A stretch of DNA of 64,000 nucleotides. It comes from CAILZL01 sp050181835. Its GTDB lineage: Bacteria; Pseudomonadota; Gammaproteobacteria; Steroidobacterales; Steroidobacteraceae. Below the pieces are notes generated by a model. The model searched no databases. It was given only the letters and a program-made list of their open reading frames with translations, and was not told the origin of the DNA. Both the position numbers and the translations under genes were made by a program. Of this stretch, positions 1 to 8,889 are shown piece by piece (within the stretch, counting starts at the first letter, position 1; each line of letters begins with the position of its first letter). The DNA is taken from assembly GCA_050181835.1 (NCBI GenBank), contig JBFXCU010000011.1, positions 20,978 through 84,977 of the forward strand. The letters run 5' to 3'.

Positions 1-228
1 CCGCTGGATTACCTGAAAATAGACGGTGCGCTAATGCAAGGCCTTGCCACTGACGTGCGCGCACAAGAAACCATCGGCGCTTTAATCACCGCCGCCAAGA
101 AGCGTCGCATCATCACCATCGCTGAGCGGGTCGAAGATGCCAACACCATGGCAGTACTATGGCAGCTAGGCATGGAATACGTACAAGGATATTTTGTGCA
201 TGAACCCGAACGTGTAACGCTGGGGTAA
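1..228 (+). CDS. EAL-domain cyclic-di-GMP phosphodiesterase, C-terminal end only
   Basis: The reading frame is open from base 1, so this is the 3' end of a gene that starts outside the window; 75 codons are visible before TAA. The translated tail has the closing landmarks of an EAL domain: an LKID strand near the start, an AERVED segment matching the conserved A-E-G-V-E loop (Gly replaced by Arg, catalytic-loop Glu kept) and a final G-x-x-x-V-Q-G-Y-F. EAL domains hydrolyse cyclic-di-GMP to pGpG. Whether this copy is active cannot be judged because the E-A-L, D-D-F-G and metal-binding parts lie outside. It converges with the sensor kinase gene on the other strand, 25 bp away. Confidence 0.85.
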   Translation, partial: PLDYLKIDGALMQGLATDVRAQETIGALITAAKKRRIITIAERVEDANTMAVLWQLGMEYVQGYFVHEPERVTLG

Positions 229-253
229 ACACTGGCGGTGTTGAAATCAGGCA

Positions 254-1735
254 CTATGTCCCACCTGGGGTAAACAACCCGCAGGGTGGGTCGTGCTTGG
301 CATACACATACTTGCAACGCACCCGCGTTCCACTACTACGCCCTCGACCGATCTCCAAGTCAGCACCAATGATTTCCGCGCGATGTAACATGCTCTGTAA
401 ACCCATACCTGCGGTTCCCGCAGACAGATCGATGCCTATGCCATCGTCAGTGACACACACCACCACACAGTTTTGATAGGTACGCAACGACACGCCTATC
501 TTGTGCGGCTGAGCATGCTTCAAAGCATTAGTGATCGCCTCTTGGACAATTTGATATAGGTGATCAGCCACTAATTCGCTGACCTTCGGCTCATCACCGG
601 CACGCAGCTCAATGGCAACGCGATGACGTTGTTGCAGGTGGTTACCAAGGTCATGCAGTGCCGTAACTAAACTGCCATGCCCCCTTATTATCGAAGAAGA
701 GTCCCGCGCCACCAATCGACATGTTTTGATCGAATCGCGCAGGATGTTCTCTACCCGTGCCAAGTCATCACGAACGGTGGTGGCGACATCAGAAATGGAG
801 GCAATAATTCCGCCAATCAGCATTGCAGCGCCTGCCAGTTCCTGACCCAATCCGTCGTGAAGGTCGTTTGCGAGACGCTCCCGTTCGTGCCGGGCAATCG
901 TGGAAGCGGCCTGTTGGAGCAACTCACGCTCGGTCACATCATTCAGGATCGCAACAAACTGTTGCGCTTCGTCCCGGTGATGGGTCAATGGGTTCACACG
1001 CATTTCCACCCACACTAATGCTCCATCTGGCCGAGAAATCGCTATAGGGGAGCGTATTCCATAGCACGCGATGGCCTTAGCAATAGACTCGCGACCTGCA
1101 GCCCGTAGCATTTCGTCGCCCAGAAAGTCGGTTGCTAAGCGCCCCAAGGCACCAGATATAGCTACCCCAGTGATGTCACAGAATGCATCGTTGACCCATT
1201 CAATCTGACCAAGTTCATCAAAGACCATCACTCCGCTCAACATTTTCCTCGCAACTAACGACGCTTTTTCCAGCACTTGCTGCAGCTGTCGTTGGTGAGT
1301 GACATCGTCATGCATCACTAAAACACCAGACTTGCCCTCAACCAGAATCGGCGCAAGAGTAACGCTGAACCACTGGGTTTCAGTCAGAGTATTGCAAGGA
1401 TAATCAATCATGAACGGCTGCCGGCCGCCAGCCAGCAAGCTATCTATCGCTCTAGCAACTTCAGCTGCAGCGGGCGCACCTGCTGCAGCTGCACGTCGGC
1501 ACAAAGACAAGTAATTCGTTCCGACGCCACACGCAGCAGCATCGCCATCATGGCGCGTAGCAAGGCCATTCCACTCCGGATTGACGATTTTAACAATGCC
1601 TTCATGATCGAGAATCGCCACCAGCGACGCCACCGCATCAATGACACCAAACATCAGCTGGTGCAGGATAACATCCGTTGTCACTGTTGCCGTAGTGGCA
1701 CAGTCGGTGTCGGGCAATCGACGTTCGTAGTCCAT
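254..1735 (-). CDS. PAS-PAS sensor histidine kinase of the NarL/HisKA_3 type
   Basis: A 493-residue cytoplasmic kinase with no membrane segment. Two PAS-like sensor regions (about residues 25-150 and 155-275) precede a HisKA_3 dimerisation domain with the H-box ANDLHDGLGQEL (His293 is the phospho-acceptor) and a HATPase_c domain with the N-box EAITNALKH (Asn403), the G1 loop DDGIGI (430-435) and the G2 loop GMGLQSM (443-449). Kinases of this type normally phosphorylate LuxR-family DNA-binding regulators, but the adjacent regulator is a bare receiver, so the real partner may be elsewhere. The gene starts 94 bp downstream of the receiver gene and is the last gene of the leftward run that begins with the polyamine genes. 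Its signal is unknown. Confidence 0.85.
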   Translation of the reverse strand: MDYERRLPDTDCATTATVTTDVILHQLMFGVIDAVASLVAILDHEGIVKIVNPEWNGLATRHDGDAAACGVGTNYLSLCRRAAAAGAPAAAEVARAIDSLLAGGRQPFMIDYPCNTLTETQWFSVTLAPILVEGKSGVLVMHDDVTHQRQLQQVLEKASLVARKMLSGVMVFDELGQIEWVNDAFCDITGVAISGALGRLATDFLGDEMLRAAGRESIAKAIACYGIRSPIAISRPDGALVWVEMRVNPLTHHRDEAQQFVAILNDVTERELLQQAASTIARHERERLANDLHDGLGQELAGAAMLIGGIIASISDVATTVRDDLARVENILRDSIKTCRLVARDSSSIIRGHGSLVTALHDLGNHLQQRHRVAIELRAGDEPKVSELVADHLYQIVQEAITNALKHAQPHKIGVSLRTYQNCVVVCVTDDGIGIDLSAGTAGMGLQSMLHRAEIIGADLEIGRGRSSGTRVRCKYVYAKHDPPCGLFTPGGT

Positions 1736-1829
1736 ATTTACACAACGTGAAAACAGTCTTATTTCTTATAGCAGACTATGGGTGTATCCCCTAATGCCAG
1801 CCCGGGCTAAGTGGATCGACAGAGGCAGC

Positions 1830-2201
1830 TTAAAGTACCAAACCAGCTAATTCTTTGACCAGTTCGTGGATATTGCCGGGTTTACGAATGAGCTTGCGTA
1901 CACCGAGCAATTGCGCCTGTCGATGCTGCTCCGGATCGACATAACCCGAGACCAACGCTAGCGATAGCTGCGGATGTATGGCCAGCATCTGTCGAGCAAA
2001 TTCCAAGCCAGACATACCGGGCATGTTCATATCGCTGACCACCAGATCGAAGCGATCCGGGTACGCTTCCAGTAATTGCAATGCGCCGGTTGCATCAACG
2101 CAAGTTGTCACCCCATAGCCCGCGTCGCGCAGCAAATGCTCTACTAAGCACACCAGCGCTTCATCATCATCGACATACAGAATCTGGTGTTGTACAGACA
2201 T
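1830..2201 (-). CDS. Stand-alone response regulator receiver protein
   Basis: A single CheY-like receiver domain of 123 residues with no output domain. The acidic cluster is D11-D12-D13, the phospho-acceptor is D57 in VSDMNMPGMSG, the conserved Ser/Thr is S85 and the conserved Lys is K107 in IRKPG. It would act by protein-protein contact or as a phosphate relay. It starts 24 bp after the potI stop, which suggests co-transcription with the polyamine uptake genes, and it is followed by the PAS kinase gene. The functional link to the kinase is inferred from position only. Confidence 0.85.
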   Translation of the reverse strand: MSVQHQILYVDDDEALVCLVEHLLRDAGYGVTTCVDATGALQLLEAYPDRFDLVVSDMNMPGMSGLEFARQMLAIHPQLSLALVSGYVDPEQHRQAQLLGVRKLIRKPGNIHELVKELAGLVL

Positions 2202-2225
2202 CCTTGTTTCTACTAACGCGATTTA

Positions 2226-3065
2226 TTAAACGTCGCTATTGGCCATTTGCAAGTCAAGCTGGCGCAGCCGATCGCGGCGCAGCATCAAGTATCCAGTAAC
2301 TATCACTCCCAGTGTCACCAACCCTATCACAATGGTGGCCAGTGCATTGATATCAGGGCTGACTCCCAAGCGTACTTTGGAAAAAATCACCATAGGCAGC
2401 GTACTGGAACCGGGGCCAGAGACAAAGCTGGCAATTACCAGATCATCCAGCGAAATAGTAAACGCCAGTAACCAGCCAGAAACCAGCGCGGGAGCGATAA
2501 TAGGCAACGTCACTAGTAAAAACACCTTCACCGGTCGAGCACCAAGATCCATGGCCGCTTCTTCCAGCGAACCGTCCAGTGTTGCCAACCGAGATTGCAC
2601 AATCACCGTCACGTAAGAAAGGGTCAAGGTGATATGGGCAATGGTGATGGTGGTAACGCCACGGCCAGCAGGCCAGCCAACTAGCTGCTCCATCGCAACG
2701 AACAGCAGCAACAGCGACAGACCTGTTATCACGTCGGGCATCACCAGCGGCGCGGTGGTCATGGCTGACAACATAGTGCGACTACGGAACTGGCCAAAGC
2801 GCGCTAACGCAAGTCCCGCAAGAGTACCAATAATCGTTGCACCGGTAGCATTAACCGTCGCGACCTGCAGTGATAACCAGGCTGCATCGAGAATCTGATC
2901 ATTCTCAAATAACTTGCCATACCACTCCGTCGAGAAGCCACCCCACACTGTAACCAGCTTTGATTTGTTGAACGAATAAACAATCAGCGACAGCATTGGA
3001 ATATACAAAAAGGCAAAGCCAAACACCAATGCTGATAAGCGGAACCATGGCGTCCTACGGTTCAT
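2226..3065 (-). CDS. potI: Putrescine/polyamine ABC transporter permease PotI
   Basis: A 279-residue inner-membrane permease of the BPD_transp_1 family (E. coli PotI has 281), with the EAA loop around EEAAMDLGARPVKVFLLVTLP that docks on the ATPase. I chose the ATG at 3065 (MNRRTPWFRL) because it overlaps the potH stop as ATGA, a normal coupled start, and removes a 34-residue polar N-terminal tail that has no counterpart in the family. It pairs with PotH to form the membrane channel and is the last of four consecutive pot genes. Confidence 0.93.
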   Translation of the reverse strand: MNRRTPWFRLSALVFGFAFLYIPMLSLIVYSFNKSKLVTVWGGFSTEWYGKLFENDQILDAAWLSLQVATVNATGATIIGTLAGLALARFGQFRSRTMLSAMTTAPLVMPDVITGLSLLLLFVAMEQLVGWPAGRGVTTITIAHITLTLSYVTVIVQSRLATLDGSLEEAAMDLGARPVKVFLLVTLPIIAPALVSGWLLAFTISLDDLVIASFVSGPGSSTLPMVIFSKVRLGVSPDINALATIVIGLVTLGVIVTGYLMLRRDRLRQLDLQMANSDV

Positions 3066-4081
3066 GCATCCACCGTAATTGCCCGCGTCTGAGCCCGCTG
3101 GAAGTAAACAATCGGCGTGACTAGCAGCAATAGCAATACAATCGCCACCGCACTGGCCAAGGGCCAATCACGGTTGTTAAAGAATTCAGTCCATAGCACC
3201 TTACCGATCATCAATGACTCCGGCGGGCCGAGCAACGCAGGGATCACGTACTCACCCACGGCCGGAATAAACACCAGCATGCACCCCGCCACCACACCAG
3301 GCATAGACAGCGGCAGCGTAATGCTCATGAACGCACGCATAGGTCTGCAGCCAAGATCTTCAGCCGCTTCCAGCAAGGTGATATCCATTTTTTCGAGAGT
3401 GGCATATAGCGGCATCACCATGAACGGCAGGTAGCAATACACGATGCCGAGGTACACGGCAAAATCAGTCTGCAAAATCACGATGGGTCGGTCAATCACG
3501 CCCATCCATAGCAGTAAATTATTCAACAACCCGTTGTTTTTCAGAATGCCTATCCATGCATATACCCGCAACAGGAACGAGGTCCAGAACGGCAAAATCA
3601 CCAACATCAATAATATCCCACGCCACTTGGCCTCGGCGCGGGCTATGGCGTAGGCAAGCGGATAGCCAATGAGCAGCGTAATAACAGTCGAGACTGCCGC
3701 CACTTGCAAGGATTTGATAAGCGCATGCGCGTAGAGACTGTCCTCCCAGAGGTAGAGAAAATTGCCCGGATTGATATTGAGCCGCAAGTCGGTCAGTCGC
3801 TCACCCACCCATTGCAACAGTGGTTCATACGGAGGAATAGCAATCATGGATCGCGACAGTGATATCTTCAGGACAATTACAAACGGAATCGCGAAGAACA
3901 ACAGCAGCCACAGATAAGGCAGTGCAATCACCGCAGTACGACCACGCACACCCCAGCGAGCCAAGCGCGCCTGCGCCCATTGATAGGGAGGCAGCCCCTG
4001 CAGCGCACGCAACATCAACTGCACACCCGCACTGAAGCGATGGCCATGTGACGATTGCGCCTGTCTCGCCTGATCATTCAT
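3062..4081 (-). CDS. potH: Putrescine/polyamine ABC transporter permease PotH
   Basis: A 339-residue inner-membrane permease of the same family as PotI. It has a first membrane segment at about residues 50-75 (VIALPYLWLLLFFAIPF), the typical PotH line TSFLLRVYAWIGILKNNGLLN, and an EAA loop at LLEAAEDLGCRPMRAF. It is about 20 residues longer than E. coli PotH, through a hydrophilic N-terminal stretch of about 45 residues. Start and stop overlap both neighbours by 4 nt (ATGA), indicating tightly coupled translation of potG-potH-potI. Confidence 0.93.
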   Translation of the reverse strand: MNDQARQAQSSHGHRFSAGVQLMLRALQGLPPYQWAQARLARWGVRGRTAVIALPYLWLLLFFAIPFVIVLKISLSRSMIAIPPYEPLLQWVGERLTDLRLNINPGNFLYLWEDSLYAHALIKSLQVAAVSTVITLLIGYPLAYAIARAEAKWRGILLMLVILPFWTSFLLRVYAWIGILKNNGLLNNLLLWMGVIDRPIVILQTDFAVYLGIVYCYLPFMVMPLYATLEKMDITLLEAAEDLGCRPMRAFMSITLPLSMPGVVAGCMLVFIPAVGEYVIPALLGPPESLMIGKVLWTEFFNNRDWPLASAVAIVLLLLLVTPIVYFQRAQTRAITVDA

Positions 4082-5223
4082 GCGCTGACCACCACCGGAC
4101 TGGTGTCATGCCAGTGCAGATACACTTCTTGCTCCCAAGTGATGTTTTCGTCCTCATGACGCCAGCGGTTTGAACGGGTGACACGCACTGTTTTGCCAGA
4201 GCCAAGTCGCACAAGAAATACTGATAGGTCACCCAGATAAGCAATCTCTTTCACCACGCCTTGCGTCCAGTTCTCTTCTGCTTGTGGCCGCTGCAACGTC
4301 AACTCGATTTTTTCTGGGCGAACCGCCACCCAGAGCTTGGCTTGCGGCGCAGCACTGATACCATGTGCCACATACACCGGACGTTCTAGCTCCGGACACA
4401 CGATGCACACATGATCAGGCTCATCAGCTGTCAATGTACCAGCAAACAAATTCACTGAACCAATGAATTCGGCTACGAACTTGCTACCGGGAAATTCGTA
4501 AATATCTTTAGGCGTACCCACCTGCACAATTTCGCCACGGTTCATCACGCCAATCCGCGACGCCAGCGTCATCGCTTCTTCCTGATCGTGCGTTACCACA
4601 ACGAACGTCACACCAAGTTTTTCCTGCAGGTTCACCAGCTCAAACTGGGTCTGTTCACGCAGCTTTTTATCTAACGCAGCCAACGGCTCATCAAGTAGCA
4701 GCAGTTTGGGCTGTTTGATGAGCGCACGCGCCAGTGCAACGCGTTGCCGTTGACCACCGGATAGCTGATGCGGCTTGCGTTTACCGAATTCACCAAGGCT
4801 GACCAACTTGAGCATGCTGGCAACGCGCTCCGTAATCTCTGTTTTTGGTTTACCTTCCATTTTCAAACCAAAGCTCACGTTCTGTTCCACATCCATGTGT
4901 GGAAACAAGGCATAGGATTGAAACATCATGTTAACTGGCCGCTCATAAGGCGGAATGTCACCCATGTCGATGCCATCAATATAGATCTTGCCACTGCTAG
5001 GTGCTTCAAACCCGGCCAGCATGCGCAGCAACGTGGTCTTGCCACAACCTGAGCCACCCAACAAACAGAACAACTCGGCTTGATAAATATTTAGCGATAC
5101 ATCATCAACCGCCACAAAGTCACCAAAGCGCTTGGTGACATGCTCAAGACGAATATAAGGCTCCGCTTTTGGATCATTCCAAGGCTGGCGTACGCAAGCA
5201 GAGTCAAGCGCGGTTGAGACCAT
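4078..5223 (-). CDS. potG: Putrescine/polyamine ABC transporter ATP-binding protein PotG
   Basis: The ATPase of the polyamine importer, 381 residues from the chosen start MVSTALDS (E. coli PotG has 377). Walker A GGSGCGKTT lies at about residues 56-64, the LSGGQRQR signature at 154-161 and Walker B LLLLDEP at 174-180, followed by a C-terminal TOBE-type regulatory domain. The reading frame is open further upstream to 5280, but that stretch would translate through the hairpin at 5242-5277. The ATG at 5223 has a GAG-type ribosome site just upstream and fits the family length. It hydrolyses ATP to drive uptake through PotH/PotI. Confidence 0.92.
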   Translation of the reverse strand: MVSTALDSACVRQPWNDPKAEPYIRLEHVTKRFGDFVAVDDVSLNIYQAELFCLLGGSGCGKTTLLRMLAGFEAPSSGKIYIDGIDMGDIPPYERPVNMMFQSYALFPHMDVEQNVSFGLKMEGKPKTEITERVASMLKLVSLGEFGKRKPHQLSGGQRQRVALARALIKQPKLLLLDEPLAALDKKLREQTQFELVNLQEKLGVTFVVVTHDQEEAMTLASRIGVMNRGEIVQVGTPKDIYEFPGSKFVAEFIGSVNLFAGTLTADEPDHVCIVCPELERPVYVAHGISAAPQAKLWVAVRPEKIELTLQRPQAEENWTQGVVKEIAYLGDLSVFLVRLGSGKTVRVTRSNRWRHEDENITWEQEVYLHWHDTSPVVVSA

Positions 5224-5241
5224 GTAATTCTCGTATACTCT

Positions 5242-5277
5242 CTCCATCTCTTTCCCGCAATCGGGAAAGAGATGGAG
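5242..5277 (-). promoter_or_regulatory. Perfect 16-bp intercistronic hairpin between potF and potG
   Basis: The arm at 5242-5257 (CTCCATCTCTTTCCCG) is exactly complementary to the arm at 5262-5277, with a 4-nt loop. It sits after the potF stop and ends 19 nt before the potG start on the transcribed strand. No U-run follows on either strand, so it is not a standard terminator. Hairpins in this position after binding-protein genes (for example between malE and malF) stabilise the upstream mRNA, so the likely role is to raise PotF over PotGHI. That role is inference. Confidence 0.75.
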
Positions 5278-5374
5278 CAATTTCTATGAACTCCGCCTCG
5301 CCCTTCTCATCTCCGGCAAAACTGCAGGCGCAGAGCGAGGCCAATCGTGAAAACTGTTTGTGTCACGACGCCGC

Positions 5375-6535
5375 TTATTTGCCGGTCTGAAAGCGAGTCC
5401 AAGTACGAGTCAGCAACCGATTATAGTCATCGGCCACCGCCAGTTCCGGCGCCAACTTGGCCTTCACCTCGGCAGGCGGATACACACCGGGATCATTCTT
5501 CACGACATCATCAATGTATGGCTCCGAAGCCAGATTGCCATTGGCATAGTTAACCGCATTGGAGTTGGCCGCAGCGACTTCTGGCTGCATCAAATAATCC
5601 ATAAATAAGTGCGCGTTCTTGGGATGCTTGGCATCCGCCGGAATGGACATCATATCGAACCAGATGACAGTGCCTTCCTTAGGCACTGAATAAGCCACTG
5701 TCACGCCATTAGCGGCTTCTGCAGCACGATCACGCGACTGCAGCACATCGCCGCTGTACCCCACGGCAATGCACAAATCACCATTGGCCAAGTCTTCAAT
5801 GTATTGCGATGAATTGATCTTGCGTACATAGGGACGAATTCTCATCAACTGCGCTTCGACCAACTTCAGATCTTCAGCATCCTGACTATTGGGTTCCTTG
5901 CCCAAGTACATCAAAACGATGCTGCGTATGTCAGTTGGTGCATCAAGTATTGAAATGCCGCAGTCCTTAAACTTGGCCGCGTAAGTCGGATCTAGCACCA
6001 GCGCCCAGCTGTCGACTGGCGCATTCGGCATGATTTTTTTGATTTTTTCAACATTATAACCAATGCCATCAGTCCCCCACATGTAGGGAACCGCATAAGC
6101 ATTGTCAGGATCATGCAAGGCCACGCGCCGCATGATGTCTGTATCCATGTTGCCAATATTCTTCAGCAAGGACTTGTCCAACTTCTGGAACACGCCTGCT
6201 TTGATTTGGCGCTCCATAAACGGAGCCGTCGGAATCACCAAGTCATAACCAGTATTGCCAGCCAGCAGCTTGGTTTCAACGACTTCATTGGAATCGAATA
6301 CATCATAGTTGACCTTGATACCGTACTTGGCTTCAAAGTTTTTTACCGTGTCATCAGCAATATAGTCTGACCAATTGTATACATTAAGAACTTTTTCATC
6401 GTCGGTCATCACCGCCGTATCGGCTACTGGTGCCGCAGGCACCTCTTCTTTTTTGCTACAACCTGCCAGCTGCATAGCCAACCCCACAGAGGTCAGCACA
6501 GTGATGTAAGGATTCAAATGGGGAGAAACGGTCAT
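5375..6535 (-). CDS. potF: Putrescine/polyamine-binding lipoprotein PotF
   Basis: Polyamine-binding component of the importer, 386 residues from MTVSPHLN. The N-terminus is a lipoprotein signal ending in the lipobox LAGC (Cys at about residue 26), so this copy is probably membrane-anchored, unlike the soluble periplasmic E. coli PotF. The mature part has the family opening LNVYNWSDYIADDTVKNFE and the later block YAVPYMWGTDGIGYN. The ATG at 6535 has AGAGG upstream and gives a proper signal peptide; an upstream extension to 6613 would bury it. It lies 109 bp after the glutamine-synthetase-like gene and 151 bp before potG. Confidence 0.92.
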   Translation of the reverse strand: MTVSPHLNPYITVLTSVGLAMQLAGCSKKEEVPAAPVADTAVMTDDEKVLNVYNWSDYIADDTVKNFEAKYGIKVNYDVFDSNEVVETKLLAGNTGYDLVIPTAPFMERQIKAGVFQKLDKSLLKNIGNMDTDIMRRVALHDPDNAYAVPYMWGTDGIGYNVEKIKKIMPNAPVDSWALVLDPTYAAKFKDCGISILDAPTDIRSIVLMYLGKEPNSQDAEDLKLVEAQLMRIRPYVRKINSSQYIEDLANGDLCIAVGYSGDVLQSRDRAAEAANGVTVAYSVPKEGTVIWFDMMSIPADAKHPKNAHLFMDYLMQPEVAAANSNAVNYANGNLASEPYIDDVVKNDPGVYPPAEVKAKLAPELAVADDYNRLLTRTWTRFQTGK

Positions 6536-6644
6536 GATGCGGTGCCTCTCGAGTGTGAAATGGAAGCGAATGAAGCGAGCGTAGCGCAGTCGCCGTGTCG
6601 GGAAAAGCGACAATTAACTTCCCGGCGACTCAAACCTGAGTTCA

Positions 6645-7979
6645 TTACACGTTGAGCAACAAATGTTCACGTTCCCATGAGCTGATCACGCGCAGGAAGG
6701 TTTCATACTCCGTCTCCTTCACCGCAGTGTAGGCAAGCACAAACCGCTCACCTAACAATTCGATCATGGCTGGACAATCACGCAGCAACCGCAGTGACTC
6801 TTCTAGGTTTCGCGGCAAGGAGTACGGTAGGTCATAGGCGCTACCAACCACTGGCTCACTAGGCTTAAGTTTTTCCAGCATTCCTAAGTACCCGCATGCC
6901 AGCGATGCCGCGATCGCCAGGTAGCCGTTGGCATCCGCACCACCCACGCGATTTTCGACACGGCGATTCTCCGGCCCACAGACTGGGACACGCAAACCGG
7001 CAGTGCGGTTGTCATAGCCCCATTGCGTATTAATCGGTGCAGCTAGATGACGCTGGATACGTCGATACGAATTCACATTTGGTGCAAACAGCGACATCGC
7101 AGCCGGCAGATATTTCTGCAGCCCGGCGATGTGCGCAAAAAACAGCTCCGAGGGACTGTCATCATCGTTGCTGAAAATATTCTTGCCGGTGACTTTGTCA
7201 ACTACACTCTGGTGAATGTGCATGGCGCTGCCCGGTTCGCGCGCCATCGGTTTAGCCATAAAGGTGGCATACATTTTATGGCGCATGGCGGCTTCACGAG
7301 CAGTGCGCTTGAACAGGAATACCTGGTCGGCCAGCGACAAGGCGTTGCCGTGGATCAAGTTGATTTCCATCTGTGCCGCACCGTCTTCATGAATCAGGGT
7401 ATCGATTTCGATGCCTTGGGCTTCGCAGAAGGCGTACATGTCATCGAACATCGGATCAAATTCATTCACGGCTGCAATGGAGTACGCTTGACGACCGATT
7501 TCTGGTCGGCCCGACCGCCCCACCGGCGGCTTGAGTGGATAATCGGCATCGACGTTTGGCTCGACCAGATAAAACTCCAGCTCCGGCGCCACCACCGGCT
7601 GCCAACCATGCTGCTCATACAAACCCATGATTTTCTGCAACACGAAACGGGGAGCCATTGGCACGGGTACACCATCGGAATAGAAACTATCGTGGATGAC
7701 TTGCGCAGTAGGCTCAGGCGCCCACGGCACCACATGGACAGCGTTGGGGTCGCCCTTCATCACCACATCGATTTCTGCCGGATTAATCGCACGTTCATCA
7801 GCAGGATAATCACCGGTCACGGTTTGTAGAAAAATACTCTCCGGCAGACGCATGCCTTCTTCTTCGGCAAACTTTTCCGCTGGCATGACTTTGCCACGCG
7901 CAATACCCGCCATATCGGGGACGACTGCCTCAACTTCCTGGATACCGTGTTCTTTGAAAAAAGCACCAATTTTGCTCAT
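6645..7979 (-). CDS. puuA: Gamma-glutamylpolyamine synthetase (glutamine-synthetase family, PuuA-like)
   Basis: A 444-residue glutamine-synthetase-fold enzyme lacking the adenylylation-type C-terminal region of GlnA. Visible active-site blocks are EDGAAQMEINL (metal and glutamate site), GSAMHIHQSV (ATP/metal His), NRTAGLRVP and the metal-binding RRVENRVGGADANGY. With PotF and PuuD as neighbours, the expected reaction is ATP-dependent ligation of glutamate to putrescine or a longer polyamine, the first step of the gamma-glutamyl degradation route. The start ATG at 7979 has GGAG seven bases upstream. Which polyamine it prefers cannot be read from sequence. Confidence 0.88.
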   Translation of the reverse strand: MSKIGAFFKEHGIQEVEAVVPDMAGIARGKVMPAEKFAEEEGMRLPESIFLQTVTGDYPADERAINPAEIDVVMKGDPNAVHVVPWAPEPTAQVIHDSFYSDGVPVPMAPRFVLQKIMGLYEQHGWQPVVAPELEFYLVEPNVDADYPLKPPVGRSGRPEIGRQAYSIAAVNEFDPMFDDMYAFCEAQGIEIDTLIHEDGAAQMEINLIHGNALSLADQVFLFKRTAREAAMRHKMYATFMAKPMAREPGSAMHIHQSVVDKVTGKNIFSNDDDSPSELFFAHIAGLQKYLPAAMSLFAPNVNSYRRIQRHLAAPINTQWGYDNRTAGLRVPVCGPENRRVENRVGGADANGYLAIAASLACGYLGMLEKLKPSEPVVGSAYDLPYSLPRNLEESLRLLRDCPAMIELLGERFVLAYTAVKETEYETFLRVISSWEREHLLLNV

Positions 7980-8020
7980 CGTAATTCTCCCGGATCAATC
8001 CGGTTTGTTCAGTTACCGAT

Positions 8021-8773
8021 TCAATCGTTGGCTGCGTGTTCATAAGCGGCCTTGCCAAAGGCGGCAAACAGCGCTACCGAAAATGGATTTTGCATGGCCC
8101 TCCATTCCGGGTGCCATTGCACACCTACGGCGAAAGTTTTGGCATCACGTACTCGGAATGCCTCAACCACCGCATCCGGCGCCCGCGCCTCAACCACCAG
8201 TCCGGGAGCCAGTTCACGCACGCCCTGCCAGTGCAATGAATTGACTTTGATGGTGTCGCTACCAGCAATGCCGTGCAGGACGCCACCAGAAGTCAATGTA
8301 ACCAAGTGTGACGGACCGTATTGCACCTCAAGCGCATCTGCATCGTTTTCACGATGGTCATTCAAGCCGGGGACTTCATGCAACTTCGGCCACAGACTAC
8401 CCCCATAAGCAACATTCATTTCCTGAAAGCCGCGACAAATCGCCAGTAACGGCATGCCTGCGGCGACGATTTTTGGAATCAAGGGCAGAGTAGTGGCATC
8501 GCGCTGCGGGTCATGCAACGTGCCTGGCTGGCTAGCGTCGCCATAATGATGCGGCTCAATGTTGGAGGGACTGCCGGGTAACAACACGCCGTCCAGCTGC
8601 GCAACTAACGCATCCAGTCGGTCACCGGCTCCCAGCGAGGGAATCACCACCGGCACACAGTCAGCGCCCGCCACAATCGCCATGAGATACTTTTCACCAA
8701 CGCAATGAAAATAGTGATCGCCAAGAAACTTGCGATCTGCGGGTACGCCAATCAAGGGTTTGTGTTGCGACAT
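8021..8773 (-). CDS. puuD: Gamma-glutamyl-gamma-aminobutyrate hydrolase (PuuD)
   Basis: A 250-residue class I glutamine-amidotransferase-like hydrolase that frees GABA (or the analogous amino acid) from its gamma-glutamyl conjugate. The nucleophile is Cys113 in LLAICRGFQEMN; the catalytic His221 and Glu223 are in GVQWHPEW; the oxyanion region LLPGSPSNIEPHHYG is typical of the family. It is the first gene of the leftward run, 41 bp before puuA, and is divergent from puuB across about 116 bp that should hold both promoters. Confidence 0.92.
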   Translation of the reverse strand: MSQHKPLIGVPADRKFLGDHYFHCVGEKYLMAIVAGADCVPVVIPSLGAGDRLDALVAQLDGVLLPGSPSNIEPHHYGDASQPGTLHDPQRDATTLPLIPKIVAAGMPLLAICRGFQEMNVAYGGSLWPKLHEVPGLNDHRENDADALEVQYGPSHLVTLTSGGVLHGIAGSDTIKVNSLHWQGVRELAPGLVVEARAPDAVVEAFRVRDAKTFAVGVQWHPEWRAMQNPFSVALFAAFGKAAYEHAAND

Positions 8774-8889
8774 AGAGTCAGATAATCAATGCACTTGCAG
8801 CACATTTAAGCACAGATGCCGAGCCGAAAAGTAGCAGCAGAAATTTATTTACGGTGTTGCAAATGCCAGCAAGCGGCTACGATTCAGGT

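Noticed and set aside
1736..1829. A promoter or NarL-type site before the PAS kinase gene
   Set aside because: TATAAG and GGTGTATCCCC-like words occur, but without a matching -35 or a paired site the call is not supportable.
7047..7829. A 260-codon open frame on the plus strand
   Set aside because: It lies entirely antisense to the well-conserved glutamine-synthetase-like gene and its product is rich in His and Arg, typical of a shadow frame.
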